Positions 32,281-40,432 of a stretch of 64,000 bases of DNA are shown here, one piece after another. The DNA is from Nonomuraea lactucae (GTDB lineage Bacteria; Actinomycetota; Actinomycetes; Streptosporangiales; Streptosporangiaceae): contig NZ_QNFZ01000294.1 in the NCBI RefSeq assembly GCF_003313395.1, positions 1-64,000 of the forward strand, read 5' to 3'. The notes beneath the pieces were generated by a model. The model saw only the letters and a program-made list of their open reading frames with translations, had not been told where the DNA came from and did no database searches. The translations under genes and the position numbers were made by a program. Every line of letters begins with the position of its first letter. Position 1 is the first letter of the stretch.

Positions 32281-34237
32281 GGCGCCCCGCCCGCCTGACC
32301 ATGCTCGCTCCCGGGCGATCTTGATCGGTGTGTCGGCCTATGACGACCAGGCGTTCCGGCCCCTGCCCGCCGCTGCCAACAGCCTTGAAGGACTGCGCCG
32401 GGTCCTGACGGACCCCGCCCTGGGCGGCTGGCCGGAGGAGCGGATCACCTTCATCCGCGATCCCGCCGACGCGGCCGGGCTGGTACGGACCTTGCGGCGG
32501 CTGGCCCGCGACACGACAGATGTGCTGCTGGTGTACTTCGTGGGGCACGGGATCATCCTGCAGAACGGGCATCTGTGCCTGCCCCTGACCGGCACCGACG
32601 AGGGCGACCCCGACGTCACCGGCCTGGAGTACGAACGCCTGCGTCAAGCCCTGCTGGACAGCCCCGCACGGGTCAAAGTGGTGATCCTGGACTGCTGCTA
32701 CTCCGGCCGTGCCGTCCAGGCCCTGTCCGCCGAGGGCGTCGCCGACAGCGCGGGCATCCGTGGCGCCTACACGCTGACCGCCAGCGACCACACCGCCCAT
32801 GTTCCTCCGCTGGGCCTGCAGGCCGACGCCTGCACGTCCTTCACCGGCGAACTTCTGGACCTGGTCCGCACCGGCCTGCCTGAGGGGCCAGAGTGGCTCA
32901 CCTTGGACCTGCTCTACCCGCATCTGCGCCACCGTCTGCACAGCCGGGGCCTGCCTGAGCCGAACCAGCGTGGCACCGACACCGCCGGCCGGCTCGCCTT
33001 CACCCGCAACCCGGCCTCCCAGAGCCAGGCGTCGACTTCAACGGCCACCTGGCCCGCCGATCCACCCCCCGGTGAGCCCGGTCGCGCCGCCATTCCGTCA
33101 CGGGCACCGATCAGATGGATGACCGCGGTGACCGCCACCGCGACCATCGTCGTCATCGCCGCCAGCCTGCTGCTGTGGTGGCTGCTGGATTCACGGGGGC
33201 CGCGAACGGCCGGCTCCGTCAACGGCACGCCTGCCGCGACTGGCGCTTCCACCGCGCCGACCCGCGCGATCGGGTGGACCTACACCACCGGCGGTTACAT
33301 CATCTCCAGCCCCGCGGTGGCCGACGGTACCGTGTACATCGGAAGCAGCGACGACAAGGTGTACGCGCTGGACGCGGCCACTGGCCGGGTGCGCTGGACC
33401 TATACCACCGGCGGCGACGTCTACTCCAGCCCGGCGGCGGCCGGCGGGATCGTGTTCGCCGGCAGCGGCGACGGCAAGGTGCATGCGCTGGACGCGGCCA
33501 CCGGCCGGGCGCGCTGGACCCGTGCGACCAAGGGCGCCGTCGATTCCAATCCGGCGGTGGCCGGCGGGACGGTCTACGTCGGCAGCCGCGACGGCAAGGT
33601 GTACGCCCTGGAGGCGGCGACCGGCCGGGTGCGCTGGACGCGCGCCACCGGAGGCGCGGTCCTCTCCAGCCCCGCCGTGGCCGGCGGGGTGGTGTACGTC
33701 GGCAGCGACGACGACACGGTGTACGCCCTGGAGGCGGCGACCGGCCGGGTGCGCTGGACGCGCACCACCGGAGGCGCCGTCGACTCCAGTCCGGCGGTGG
33801 CCGGGGGGACGGTGTACGTCGGCAGCGGCGACGGCAAGGTGTATGCCCTGGAGGCGGCCGATGGCGGAGTGCGCTGGACCCGTGCGCTCGGTGGCGCGGT
33901 CCTCTCCAGCCCTGCGGTGGTCAAGGGCGTGGTGTACGTCGGTGGCGGCGACGGCAAGGTGTACGCGCTGGGCGCGGCCGATGGCCGGGTGCGCTGGAGT
34001 CACGCCACCGGCGGCAAGATCGACTCTCGCCCGGCGGTGGCCGACGGCGTGGTGTACGTCGGCGGCCACGATGACAAGGTTCGTGCGCTGGACGCGACCA
34101 CCGGCCGGGTGCGCTGGAGTCACACCACCCTCGGCGACATCAGTTGGTCGAATCCGGTGGTGGCCGACGGGCTCGTGTACGTCGGCAGCACCGACGGCAA
34201 GGTGTACGCCCTGGACGCTACGACGGGCCGCCTCTGA
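32270..34237 (+). CDS. EACC1-associated caspase-like protease with membrane segment and eight-bladed propeller
   Basis: 655 residues. The N-terminal caspase-like domain (about 1-245) starts SRAILIGVSAYDDQAF; the catalytic His is in VYFVGHGIIL and the Cys in VVILDCCYSGRAVQ. A membrane helix follows at about 284-306 (TAVTATATIVVIAASLLLWW). The rest is eight PQQ-like repeats of 40 residues (pattern RWTxATGGAVxSSPAVAGG then VYVGSxDGKVYALxAATGRV), predicting an eight-bladed propeller outside the membrane. The logical reading is an external or envelope sensor linked to an internal death-type protease. It is co-translated with EACC1. Catalytic residues are intact. The substrate and trigger are unknown. 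Confidence 0.88.
   Translation: MSAEAPRPPDHARSRAILIGVSAYDDQAFRPLPAAANSLEGLRRVLTDPALGGWPEERITFIRDPADAAGLVRTLRRLARDTTDVLLVYFVGHGIILQNGHLCLPLTGTDEGDPDVTGLEYERLRQALLDSPARVKVVILDCCYSGRAVQALSAEGVADSAGIRGAYTLTASDHTAHVPPLGLQADACTSFTGELLDLVRTGLPEGPEWLTLDLLYPHLRHRLHSRGLPEPNQRGTDTAGRLAFTRNPASQSQASTSTATWPADPPPGEPGRAAIPSRAPIRWMTAVTATATIVVIAASLLLWWLLDSRGPRTAGSVNGTPAATGASTAPTRAIGWTYTTGGYIISSPAVADGTVYIGSSDDKVYALDAATGRVRWTYTTGGDVYSSPAAAGGIVFAGSGDGKVHALDAATGRARWTRATKGAVDSNPAVAGGTVYVGSRDGKVYALEAATGRVRWTRATGGAVLSSPAVAGGVVYVGSDDDTVYALEAATGRVRWTRTTGGAVDSSPAVAGGTVYVGSGDGKVYALEAADGGVRWTRALGGAVLSSPAVVKGVVYVGGGDGKVYALGAADGRVRWSHATGGKIDSRPAVADGVVYVGGHDDKVRALDATTGRVRWSHTTLGDISWSNPVVADGLVYVGSTDGKVYALDATTGRL
33277..34236 (+). 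repeat. Eight 120-bp tandem repeats encoding propeller blades
   Basis: The DNA itself repeats with a 120-base period. For example, GCGACCGGCCGGGTGCGCTG recurs in successive units, and blades 3 to 5 are near-identical at nucleotide level. Outer blades are more diverged. This is consistent with recent internal expansion or gene conversion of the sensor. Confidence 0.85.
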
Positions 34238-34862
34238 CCCCTGCGGCCAGTGAGGGAGCCGTACCAGACGCCGGGCGCCTTTGCGGATGCCATTCCTTGC
34301 ATAATCTGCGCTAAATGACCGTATCGGTCCGACCGTTTGCCATTGTGACCAACGCCACCGTTTTTGTGGAGCCGTGCCGCGCGTTGAACCGTGACAGCAC
34401 ATGCTCATTCGCGAATCAGCAGGTCACCCGGTAATCGGTGTCGGAGGCGCTCCACTTTGTCTCGCTCATTGACCATGGAAAGTGGGTCTTGTCGACCTTC
34501 GTGGGCTGCTGTAGAAATATGCCCGGGAACCGGTCGCTCGAGCACGACAAAAGAAGGGTCGATATCTGGAGCACACGCGCAGGTAGGCGTCGACGGCTAT
34601 TTCGTGGTCATTGTTCAAGCGTACTCGCGCGGTGGCCCGTGACTGCCCTTTCGCGTACTCGGTCGACCGGCTGTATCCCATGCCCTGAGCGGCTCTGATA
34701 GCCGCGGTCCCGTACAGAGGACCAGTGGCCGCGTCCGTCTCCGGAAACACCTCGCACCTCCTGTAAATGGCGGCGTGCTTTGTGCGGTCGCCTGACGTAC
34801 GAACGTGGCCAAATGTCGCTCTGTGCGGTGCCTTTTCGCCGACACATGTCAAGGAGGATCTC
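34238..34862. other. Gene-free stretch between the caspase and the secreted-protein genes
   Basis: No convincing gene. A minus-strand frame at about 34560-34790 reads patches of plausible protein (AQGMGYSRSTEYAKGQ, RVRLNNDHEIAVDAYLRV) without a start site or known family, and might be a decayed gene. The last 60 bases lead into the ribosome site of the next gene. Confidence 0.3.
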
Positions 34863-35288
34863 GTGTCATCCATCCGGCGCACAATTCGAAGCAGTGCCCG
34901 TAAGCGTTCTCTCCTCGTCGCCGTCTTGTCCGTTCTCGCCCTGTGGAGCGCCGTCTTAACCGCCGGACCGGCCTCCGCGTCGGCGGTGCACTACGGGGAC
35001 GGCACCTGGTACAACACGGGGGTCGGCGCCTGTGGCTGGAACAACAACGATGGCCAGCTGGTGGTGGCCATCTCCCCCCGCTGGTACGGCAACCAGCCCA
35101 ACCCCAACAACTCGCCGGCATGCGGCAAGCAGCTGCGCGTGCGGGGTCCCTTGGGGGTGGTCTACGTGACGATCGTGGACAAGTGTCCCTCCTGCAAGAC
35201 GGACGATCTCGACCTGAGCCCCGCCGCGTTCCGCCAGATCGCGGACCTCAACGCCGGGCGGGTTCGCATCCAGTGGGTGTGGGCCTAG
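34863..35288 (+). CDS. Secreted papain-inhibitor/barwin-like protein (RlpA-like double-psi barrel)
   Basis: 141 residues from the GTG at 34863, with AAGGAGG six bases upstream. It has an Arg-rich n-region, a hydrophobic core (LLVAVLSVLALWSAVLTAGP) and a cleavage site near ASA. The mature part is a small double-psi beta-barrel: GTWYNTGVGACGWNNNDGQL, VAISPRWYGNQPNPNNSPAC, VTIVDKCPSCKTDDLDLSP. It is close to what I recall of the Streptomyces papain inhibitor and of expansin/barwin folds, with two Cys pairs. Probable role: extracellular protease inhibition or wall binding. A hairpin follows about 80 bases after the stop. Confidence 0.85.
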   Translation: MSSIRRTIRSSARKRSLLVAVLSVLALWSAVLTAGPASASAVHYGDGTWYNTGVGACGWNNNDGQLVVAISPRWYGNQPNPNNSPACGKQLRVRGPLGVVYVTIVDKCPSCKTDDLDLSPAAFRQIADLNAGRVRIQWVWA

Positions 35289-35366
35289 CCACATCCCCAT
35301 GACCGTGCCTTCCGCCGCTGCGGTTCACCGCCTGGTCCCGTTCCGCTGGATCAGGTGATCAAGCAC

Positions 35367-35398
35367 CGGCCCTTCCCTGCTCGGCTGGGGAAGGGCCG
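35367..35398. terminator. Hairpin between the two secreted-protein genes
   Basis: 11-bp perfect inverted repeat CGGCCCTTCCC / GGGAAGGGCCG (35367-35377 with 35388-35398), ten-base loop. It is placed after the papain-inhibitor-like gene and before the thaumatin-like gene, so the two are probably separate transcripts or attenuated. Confidence 0.6.
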
Positions 35399-35471
35399 CC
35401 GCACAATGAGGACTTTTCTTGCTCAACGAGATCGGTGCGGCGCCTACACCGCCGCCCGTGGGGAGAGTTGC

Positions 35472-36290
35472 ATGACCGGAATCATGCGGATGGTCAGTAT
35501 CGCTGCCGCCTTCGTGTTCGTGGCGGTGGCACCGGGGCCGGGTCCTGCCGGCCAGCAAACCGCCCTGGCCGCGTCAGCTGCGGAAGGCGTGGCGGAGCCA
35601 GCCTCCACCGCGAGAGTCGCCGCTCTGGCCGACCACACCATCACCCTCGTCAACAATTCGGGGCAGACGCTGTGGATCGGCAGTGCGGTCAATGCCGACG
35701 GCTCCAGGAATCTCACGAGCCTGCCAACGCTGCGGTCCGGGCAGTCGGCCACTGTCAGGATCCCCGAATCCAGCGCGCCGGGCCACTGGCGCGGGAAGTT
35801 CTTCGCCCGCCAGGGCTGCGGCGGGAACTCCGGCAGCACGTTCCGGTGCAAGGTGGGTGACTGCGGTCCGTTCGCCGACCGCTGCACGACCGGTGAGCAG
35901 CCCGCCAGCCTGGCCGAGTTCAACTTCGACACCAGGGACCGGCTGGCGCCCTGGTACAACGTCAGCTACGTCAACGCCTTCTCCCTGCCCATCACGATCG
36001 AGGCGGTGAACGCCTCGGCGCCCGCCGGGTCCAAGGAGTGCGAAACGGTCGGGTGCACGGAGAACTTGTTGCGCCACTGCCCGCCGGCGAACCTCAGGTA
36101 CTGGGACAGCGGCACTCCGATGCTCTGCGTCAACCCCAACAGGGACGCGCGAACCCCCTACAGCAACATGATCTCCGCGAGATGCCCGAAGGCCTATGCG
36201 TGGTCGAAGCAGGACACGGAACCTGGAAACCAGACCATGCGGCAATGCCGGAACTGCACCGGATTCAGGGTGACCTTCCACCGCGGTTAG
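35472..36290 (+). CDS. Secreted thaumatin-like protein
   Basis: 272 residues from the ATG at 35472, which has GGGGAGAG upstream; earlier in-frame starts run through the preceding hairpin. A signal peptide (MVSIAAAFVFVAVAPGPGPA) is visible. The mature protein has the thaumatin hallmarks: TITLVNNSGQTLWIGSAVNA near the start, GHWRGKFFARQGCGG (matching W-x-G-R-x-C), a CKVGDCG-type motif, LAEFNFDTRDRLAPWYNVSY (acidic cleft Asp/Glu) and many Cys. In plants these are antifungal PR-5 proteins; bacterial members are presumed to bind or cleave beta-glucan. It clusters with other proteins that act on walls of eukaryotic hosts or fungi. Confidence 0.88.
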   Translation: MTGIMRMVSIAAAFVFVAVAPGPGPAGQQTALAASAAEGVAEPASTARVAALADHTITLVNNSGQTLWIGSAVNADGSRNLTSLPTLRSGQSATVRIPESSAPGHWRGKFFARQGCGGNSGSTFRCKVGDCGPFADRCTTGEQPASLAEFNFDTRDRLAPWYNVSYVNAFSLPITIEAVNASAPAGSKECETVGCTENLLRHCPPANLRYWDSGTPMLCVNPNRDARTPYSNMISARCPKAYAWSKQDTEPGNQTMRQCRNCTGFRVTFHRG

Positions 36291-36316
36291 TGCCGCCACG
36301 TCGGTCACCACTCGCC

Positions 36317-36340
36317 CGGGTCGCGCGGCGGCGCGACCCG
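36317..36340. terminator. Hairpin after the thaumatin-like gene
   Basis: 10-bp perfect stem CGGGTCGCGC / GCGCGACCCG with a four-base loop, 27 bases after the stop codon. No U-tract follows, as is common in this group. Confidence 0.6.
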
Positions 36341-36365
36341 GAAGCGCACATGGCCCCGGGGCTTC

Positions 36366-36700
36366 CTATTTCAACTTCCAGTCCTCCGGAGAGCCGAGAG
36401 ACTTACCGAAGACTTTGATGATCGGCCCCTCGGTGGATGGCTGCGTCAGTAGGGTCTCGCCGGTCGTCGCGGCCACGTCGATATCTGCGCGTAGCTCGTA
36501 GACGCCCTCGTGTAGTCGGCCCGCCGGTATGGACAGGCTCGCTCTGACTGCCTCCGTATCGCCGGAATCATGCTCCTATGAACGCTGGAGCCGCCTATAA
36601 CCAGTGCGACCTCGTAGGCGAAGTTGTTGCGCAGCGAGTCCCATTTATGGGCGAAGACGAACTCGACCCACGCGGTCTGCGGCTGCTTTGCCGATGCTTG
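36366..36700 (-). pseudogene. Decayed gene fragment, unknown function
   Basis: On the minus strand, one frame reads QPQTAWVEFVFAHKWDSLRN then NFAYEVALVIGGSSV (about 36690-36580). After a shift another frame reads DSGDTEAVRASLSIPAGRLH, EGVYELRADIDVAATTGETL and GKSLGSPEDWKLK, followed by TAG at 36366-36368. Both halves look like genuine protein; together they would be a C-terminal domain of about 110 residues with one frameshift near 36570-36590. No start is visible before the P450 promoter region. The family is not recognised. Confidence 0.4.
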
Positions 36701-36780
36701 TCTGGCCCGTAATGTCTTCTTTTTGCCGCGGACCCGGTTCGCTGTGCCGGTGAGGCGTGGTCTGTGAGATCTTGTCCGGT

Positions 36781-38004
36781 ATGGTGCTCGCCCAGGACGA
36801 CAGCCACGCCACCCCGGATGCCTTCTACCGCGACCCGTACCCCGTCTACGCCGAGGCCCGCGGGGCTCGCGGGTTGACCTTCGTGCCTGAGCTCGGGGCG
36901 TGGCTGGTCAGCAGGCGTGACGACGTGCGCGAGGTGTTGAGCAAGCCCGAGCTGTTCTCGTCGGCGGGCGCGCTGCGGCCCGACCACCTGCCGGGGAAGG
37001 CCGCGCTCTCGGAGCTGATCAAGGGGTTCGGGGGACGGCAGGCGGTGCTCAGCGCCGATGGCGAGGCGCACCAGCGCCTGCGCCGGCCTCTCATCCGGGG
37101 GCTGTCTCCCGCCAGGGTCGCCGCAGCGCTCCCCTTCGTCGGCGAACGGGCGGAGGCGCTCATCGGCTCCTTCGCCGGCGACGGCCAGGTCGAGTGGATG
37201 GACGCGTACGCCAGGCCGCTGCCCGCCGATGTGATCGGCCACCTGATGGGCCTGGACCCGGCCGACGCTCAGGGAGCGGTACGTGGTGCGCAGCGAGCGG
37301 AGCAGCTGCTGTTCACCGAGCTGACGGAGGCGGAGCAGGTGGAGGCCGCCAAGGAGATCGTGGCGGTGCAGCACCTGCTCGACGGCTACGCTCGCGCCCG
37401 CAGGGCGGAGCCGCGTGACGACCTGATCACGGAGATGGTGCGGAACCTGGCGCCAGGATCCGACGATCTCACGCTGGAAGAGCGACGGGAGATCGTCTCC
37501 AACCTCCAGAACCTGCTGCTGGCGGGCCATCTGACCGCCACCGCACTGCTAGGCACGGTGGTGCTGCACCTGCTGCGTGACCGCCGCCAGTGGGAGTCGC
37601 TGTGCGCGCAGCCGCGGCTCGTCCCCGCGGCCGTCGAGGAGGCGGCCAGGTTCGAGGCTCCCGTCCAGGGCTTCCGGCGTACGGTCACCACCGATGTGAC
37701 GCTGAGCGGGACCGAGCTGCACGAGAACGACGTGCTCTTCGTCTCCTTCGCCTCGGCCGGCCGGGACGCGGACGCGATCGCGCGCCCGGACGAGTTCGAC
37801 ATCGCGCGGCCCGCCTTCCGCCACGTGTCGTTCGGCCACGGTCCGCACAGCTGCCCAGGGTCGCAGCTCGCCAAGGAGCAGGTGCGGATCACGTTGGAGA
37901 AGCTCGTCCGGGAGCTTCCGGGGCTGCGGCTGGCGCGCACCAACGTGACCATGGCGCCCACCCTCATCCACCGCTCCCCGGAGGCGTTGTTCCTCACCTG
38001 GTGA
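36781..38004 (+). CDS. Cytochrome P450 (second)
   Basis: 407 residues from the ATG at 36781; a GTG at 36757 in frame is the alternative start, and neither has a strong ribosome site. Motifs: C-helix HQRLRRPLIRGLSP, I-helix LLLAGHLTATALLG (an unusual His where an acid normally sits in AGxET), K-helix EEAARFE, haem loop FGHGPHSCPGSQLA with the Cys ligand. Bacterial class I monooxygenase; ferredoxin partners are not nearby. It is convergent with the GH28 gene, the two stops lying 14 bases apart. No biosynthetic neighbours suggest the substrate. It is not closely similar to the P450 at 13449. Confidence 0.9.
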   Translation: MVLAQDDSHATPDAFYRDPYPVYAEARGARGLTFVPELGAWLVSRRDDVREVLSKPELFSSAGALRPDHLPGKAALSELIKGFGGRQAVLSADGEAHQRLRRPLIRGLSPARVAAALPFVGERAEALIGSFAGDGQVEWMDAYARPLPADVIGHLMGLDPADAQGAVRGAQRAEQLLFTELTEAEQVEAAKEIVAVQHLLDGYARARRAEPRDDLITEMVRNLAPGSDDLTLEERREIVSNLQNLLLAGHLTATALLGTVVLHLLRDRRQWESLCAQPRLVPAAVEEAARFEAPVQGFRRTVTTDVTLSGTELHENDVLFVSFASAGRDADAIARPDEFDIARPAFRHVSFGHGPHSCPGSQLAKEQVRITLEKLVRELPGLRLARTNVTMAPTLIHRSPEALFLTW

Positions 38005-38017
38005 GAACCGGCTGAGG

Positions 38018-39640
38018 TCAGCCTGTCGTGGGCGTGATGGTGATCGGGCCGTGGTGGGAGAGGTTGCTCAGGTTCATCTGCTGGAGGGTGGTCGCCGGGG
38101 CGGTGGCGCCGGGCATGACGATGGTGTCGAGGCGTACGCCGGTGATCGGCGCGCCGGGCTGGCCGTTGATGCGGGCGGGCGTGGTGCCGGCGTCGCGGAC
38201 CCGTACGCGGGCGAGCGTGACGTCCTTGACCGGGCCGACTCCGCCGCTGTCGATCCACAGGGCCAGCCAGGTGCGGTTGCCGTCGTTGCTGAAGCTGAGC
38301 CGTTCGATGTCGATGTCCTCGAAGCGGATGCCGGTGGCGTTCGCGGTGCCGTACTTGTGGTGAATGCCGATGCCGACCGCGGCGTCGTAGACGACCACGT
38401 GCCGGAACGTGACGTTCTCCTGCGGCTGGAAGACGCCCTGCCCGACCTTGACGCCGTAGCAGAACGTCCAGGAGACCAGGTCGTCGAAGACGACGTCGCG
38501 GAGGGGGCGCGAATCGCCGGGCACCTTGCGGAACAGGTCGGTGTTGGAGGTCCACGTCTTGCTGCTGAACGGGTCGTCGAGACCGATGCCGATGGCGTGC
38601 TTGACGGTCACGTCCGTCGACTCCATGACGTCGATGCCGTCGTTCTCGCCCATGTCGAACCGGTTGAAGATCTTCATGTTCCTGAAGGTCATGTCTGACG
38701 AGCGGGTGGGCATGATGGCCCAGCTGCTGGACTCGCGGAAGGTGATGCCGTCCACCGTGAAGCCGGTCGTGTAGATGGGGGTGAGGAGGTTGACGCCCAG
38801 GTTTCCCGGCTGTAGCGCGGCGCGGCCGTTGCCGTCGATGGTGCCCCGGCCGTAGATGGAGATGTTGCGCGAGGAGTAGCGGGTGGAGATGAACCACGTG
38901 ATGTCGCGCTGCTGCGACACCTTGCGCCAGTGCACGTCGTAGTGGGCGCGCTCGCCGGTGTAGCGGAGCACGGCACCCGGCTCCAGGTAGAGCGCCACGT
39001 TGCTGCGCAGGTAGAGGTTGCCCAGGGTGTAGACGCCGGCGGGCACGTACACGGTGCCCTGCTTTCCGTTGGCGCTTCCCCACGCGGCGGCGTCGTTGAG
39101 CGCGGTCTGGAAGGCGGCGGTGGAGTAGGCGTCGGTGCCGGGCTTCGCGTTGTACGGCGGGCGTGCGACGTTGGAGACGCCGGTGCCGGTCGACGGTGGC
39201 CGGTTGGTTTCGGCCGGGTCGATGGCGAGGACGAGCTGGCGGCGGCCGTCGACCTTGACGATGAGGTATTCGTCGTTGGGGACGGTGAAGGTGAGCGTGG
39301 AGCCGCTGACGGATCCGGCGATGTTCAGCTTGGCCGGGCTGATGCGGTACGAGCCGATGTTCGTGTTATTGATCTTGGTGACGGAGATGGTGGCCGTGCC
39401 GGAGCCCATGGCGAACTGGGCGATGTCGTAGCCGGGATAGCGGGTGACGGGCACAGTGCGGCCGTTGGCGGTCAGCCGGTAATCCGCCGAGGCGGGGTAG
39501 ATGGAGGGGACGGGGTAGATCTGCAGCGGCGCCTCCGCCGCGCCGCCGGTGGCGCTCGCCACGCCCGGGGAGGCGGTGAGCGCCGTGGACAGGACGAGGA
39601 GCAGGGCAGCGAAGGTGGCGATGGGTGCGAGTAACCGCAT
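38018..39640 (-). CDS. Secreted glycoside hydrolase family 28-like (pectinase-type beta-helix)
   Basis: 540 residues from the ATG at 39640, with GGAAGGAC upstream. The signal peptide is MRLLAPIATFAALLLVLSTA with a cleavage site near ASA. After an Ig-like N-terminal domain the right-handed beta-helix begins: TVYVPAGVYTLGNLYLRSNV then ALYLEPGAVLRYTG. Further motifs are ISIYGRGTIDGNG, NDGIDVMESTDVTV and GIGLDDPFSSKTW (paired catalytic Asp) and VGIGIHHKYGTANATGIRFE. GH28 enzymes hydrolyse galacturonic-acid linkages in pectin; exact specificity (polygalacturonase, rhamnogalacturonase) cannot be told. It probably contributes to the use of plant material. Confidence 0.85.
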   Translation of the reverse strand: MRLLAPIATFAALLLVLSTALTASPGVASATGGAAEAPLQIYPVPSIYPASADYRLTANGRTVPVTRYPGYDIAQFAMGSGTATISVTKINNTNIGSYRISPAKLNIAGSVSGSTLTFTVPNDEYLIVKVDGRRQLVLAIDPAETNRPPSTGTGVSNVARPPYNAKPGTDAYSTAAFQTALNDAAAWGSANGKQGTVYVPAGVYTLGNLYLRSNVALYLEPGAVLRYTGERAHYDVHWRKVSQQRDITWFISTRYSSRNISIYGRGTIDGNGRAALQPGNLGVNLLTPIYTTGFTVDGITFRESSSWAIMPTRSSDMTFRNMKIFNRFDMGENDGIDVMESTDVTVKHAIGIGLDDPFSSKTWTSNTDLFRKVPGDSRPLRDVVFDDLVSWTFCYGVKVGQGVFQPQENVTFRHVVVYDAAVGIGIHHKYGTANATGIRFEDIDIERLSFSNDGNRTWLALWIDSGGVGPVKDVTLARVRVRDAGTTPARINGQPGAPITGVRLDTIVMPGATAPATTLQQMNLSNLSHHGPITITPTTG

Positions 39641-39874
39641 AACCGGTGTCCTTCCTGGTGGGCGAGTCGGCCGTGCGGATGACGGCTGTGCTTCCTGCCG
39701 TCTGACACAGGAGTTCACATATGTGACACACTCCTCGTAAGTGGATGCCGTTCAGTACGTTATGAACCGGGCCGGCGCGTGTCAATGAAACCCCTTGGCC
39801 CCCACCATCCCCTCCAGTCCCACAAATCTGCGTAGTCAGGGGTAATCGGACCCCGTTCAGAGGGACTACTGGGT

Positions 39875-40432
39875 GTGGACGATCGCCAAGAACGCTTCAC
39901 CGGCCTCTACGACCGCAACTACCGGCGTGTGCTGGGCTATGCCCTGCTGCGCGCCGAGCCTGGGGTCGCCGAGGATGTGGCCAGCGAGACCTTTCTGATC
40001 GCCTGGAAGCGCTTGAACGTGCTGCCGGAGCATCCGCTGCCGTGGCTGCTGGGCGTGGCCCGCAACATGCTGGCCAAGCAGCGCGACTCGCGTTGCCAGC
40101 GTCAGGCGCTGGTCGACCGGATCGCGGCACTCACCACGGCTCAGGACCATCTGATCTGGGACATCGCTGAGCACGTCGTCGACCGGGAGACCGCGCTGGC
40201 CGTGCTGGCCGCGCTGCCGGAGCAGGACCTGGAGGCGATGGCCCTGGCCACCTGGCACGGGCTGCCGCCTGAGCAGGCCGCCGCCGTCATGGGCTGTTCG
40301 ACCCGCACGTACAACGTCAGGCTGCACCGGGCCCGCAAGCGCCTGGGCAAGGCGTTGCACGTGGAAATCGAGGAGGGGACCGCACTGGCCCACCTCCGCA
40401 CCACGCGCCCGCAGTTTTCGGAGGAGACCTGA
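39875..40432 (+). CDS. ECF-type RNA polymerase sigma factor
   Basis: 185 residues from a GTG at 39875. Region 2: YRRVLGYALLRAEPGVAEDV, ASETFLIAWKRLNVLPEHPL and WLLGVARNMLAKQR. Region 4: LPEQDLEAMALATWHGLPPE, QAAAVMGCSTRTYNVRLHRA. Its stop overlaps the start of the next gene (TGATG), so the two are translationally coupled. The partner is a membrane protein of the CU044_5270 type, which likely acts as its regulator. Confidence 0.9.
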   Translation: MDDRQERFTGLYDRNYRRVLGYALLRAEPGVAEDVASETFLIAWKRLNVLPEHPLPWLLGVARNMLAKQRDSRCQRQALVDRIAALTTAQDHLIWDIAEHVVDRETALAVLAALPEQDLEAMALATWHGLPPEQAAAVMGCSTRTYNVRLHRARKRLGKALHVEIEEGTALAHLRTTRPQFSEET

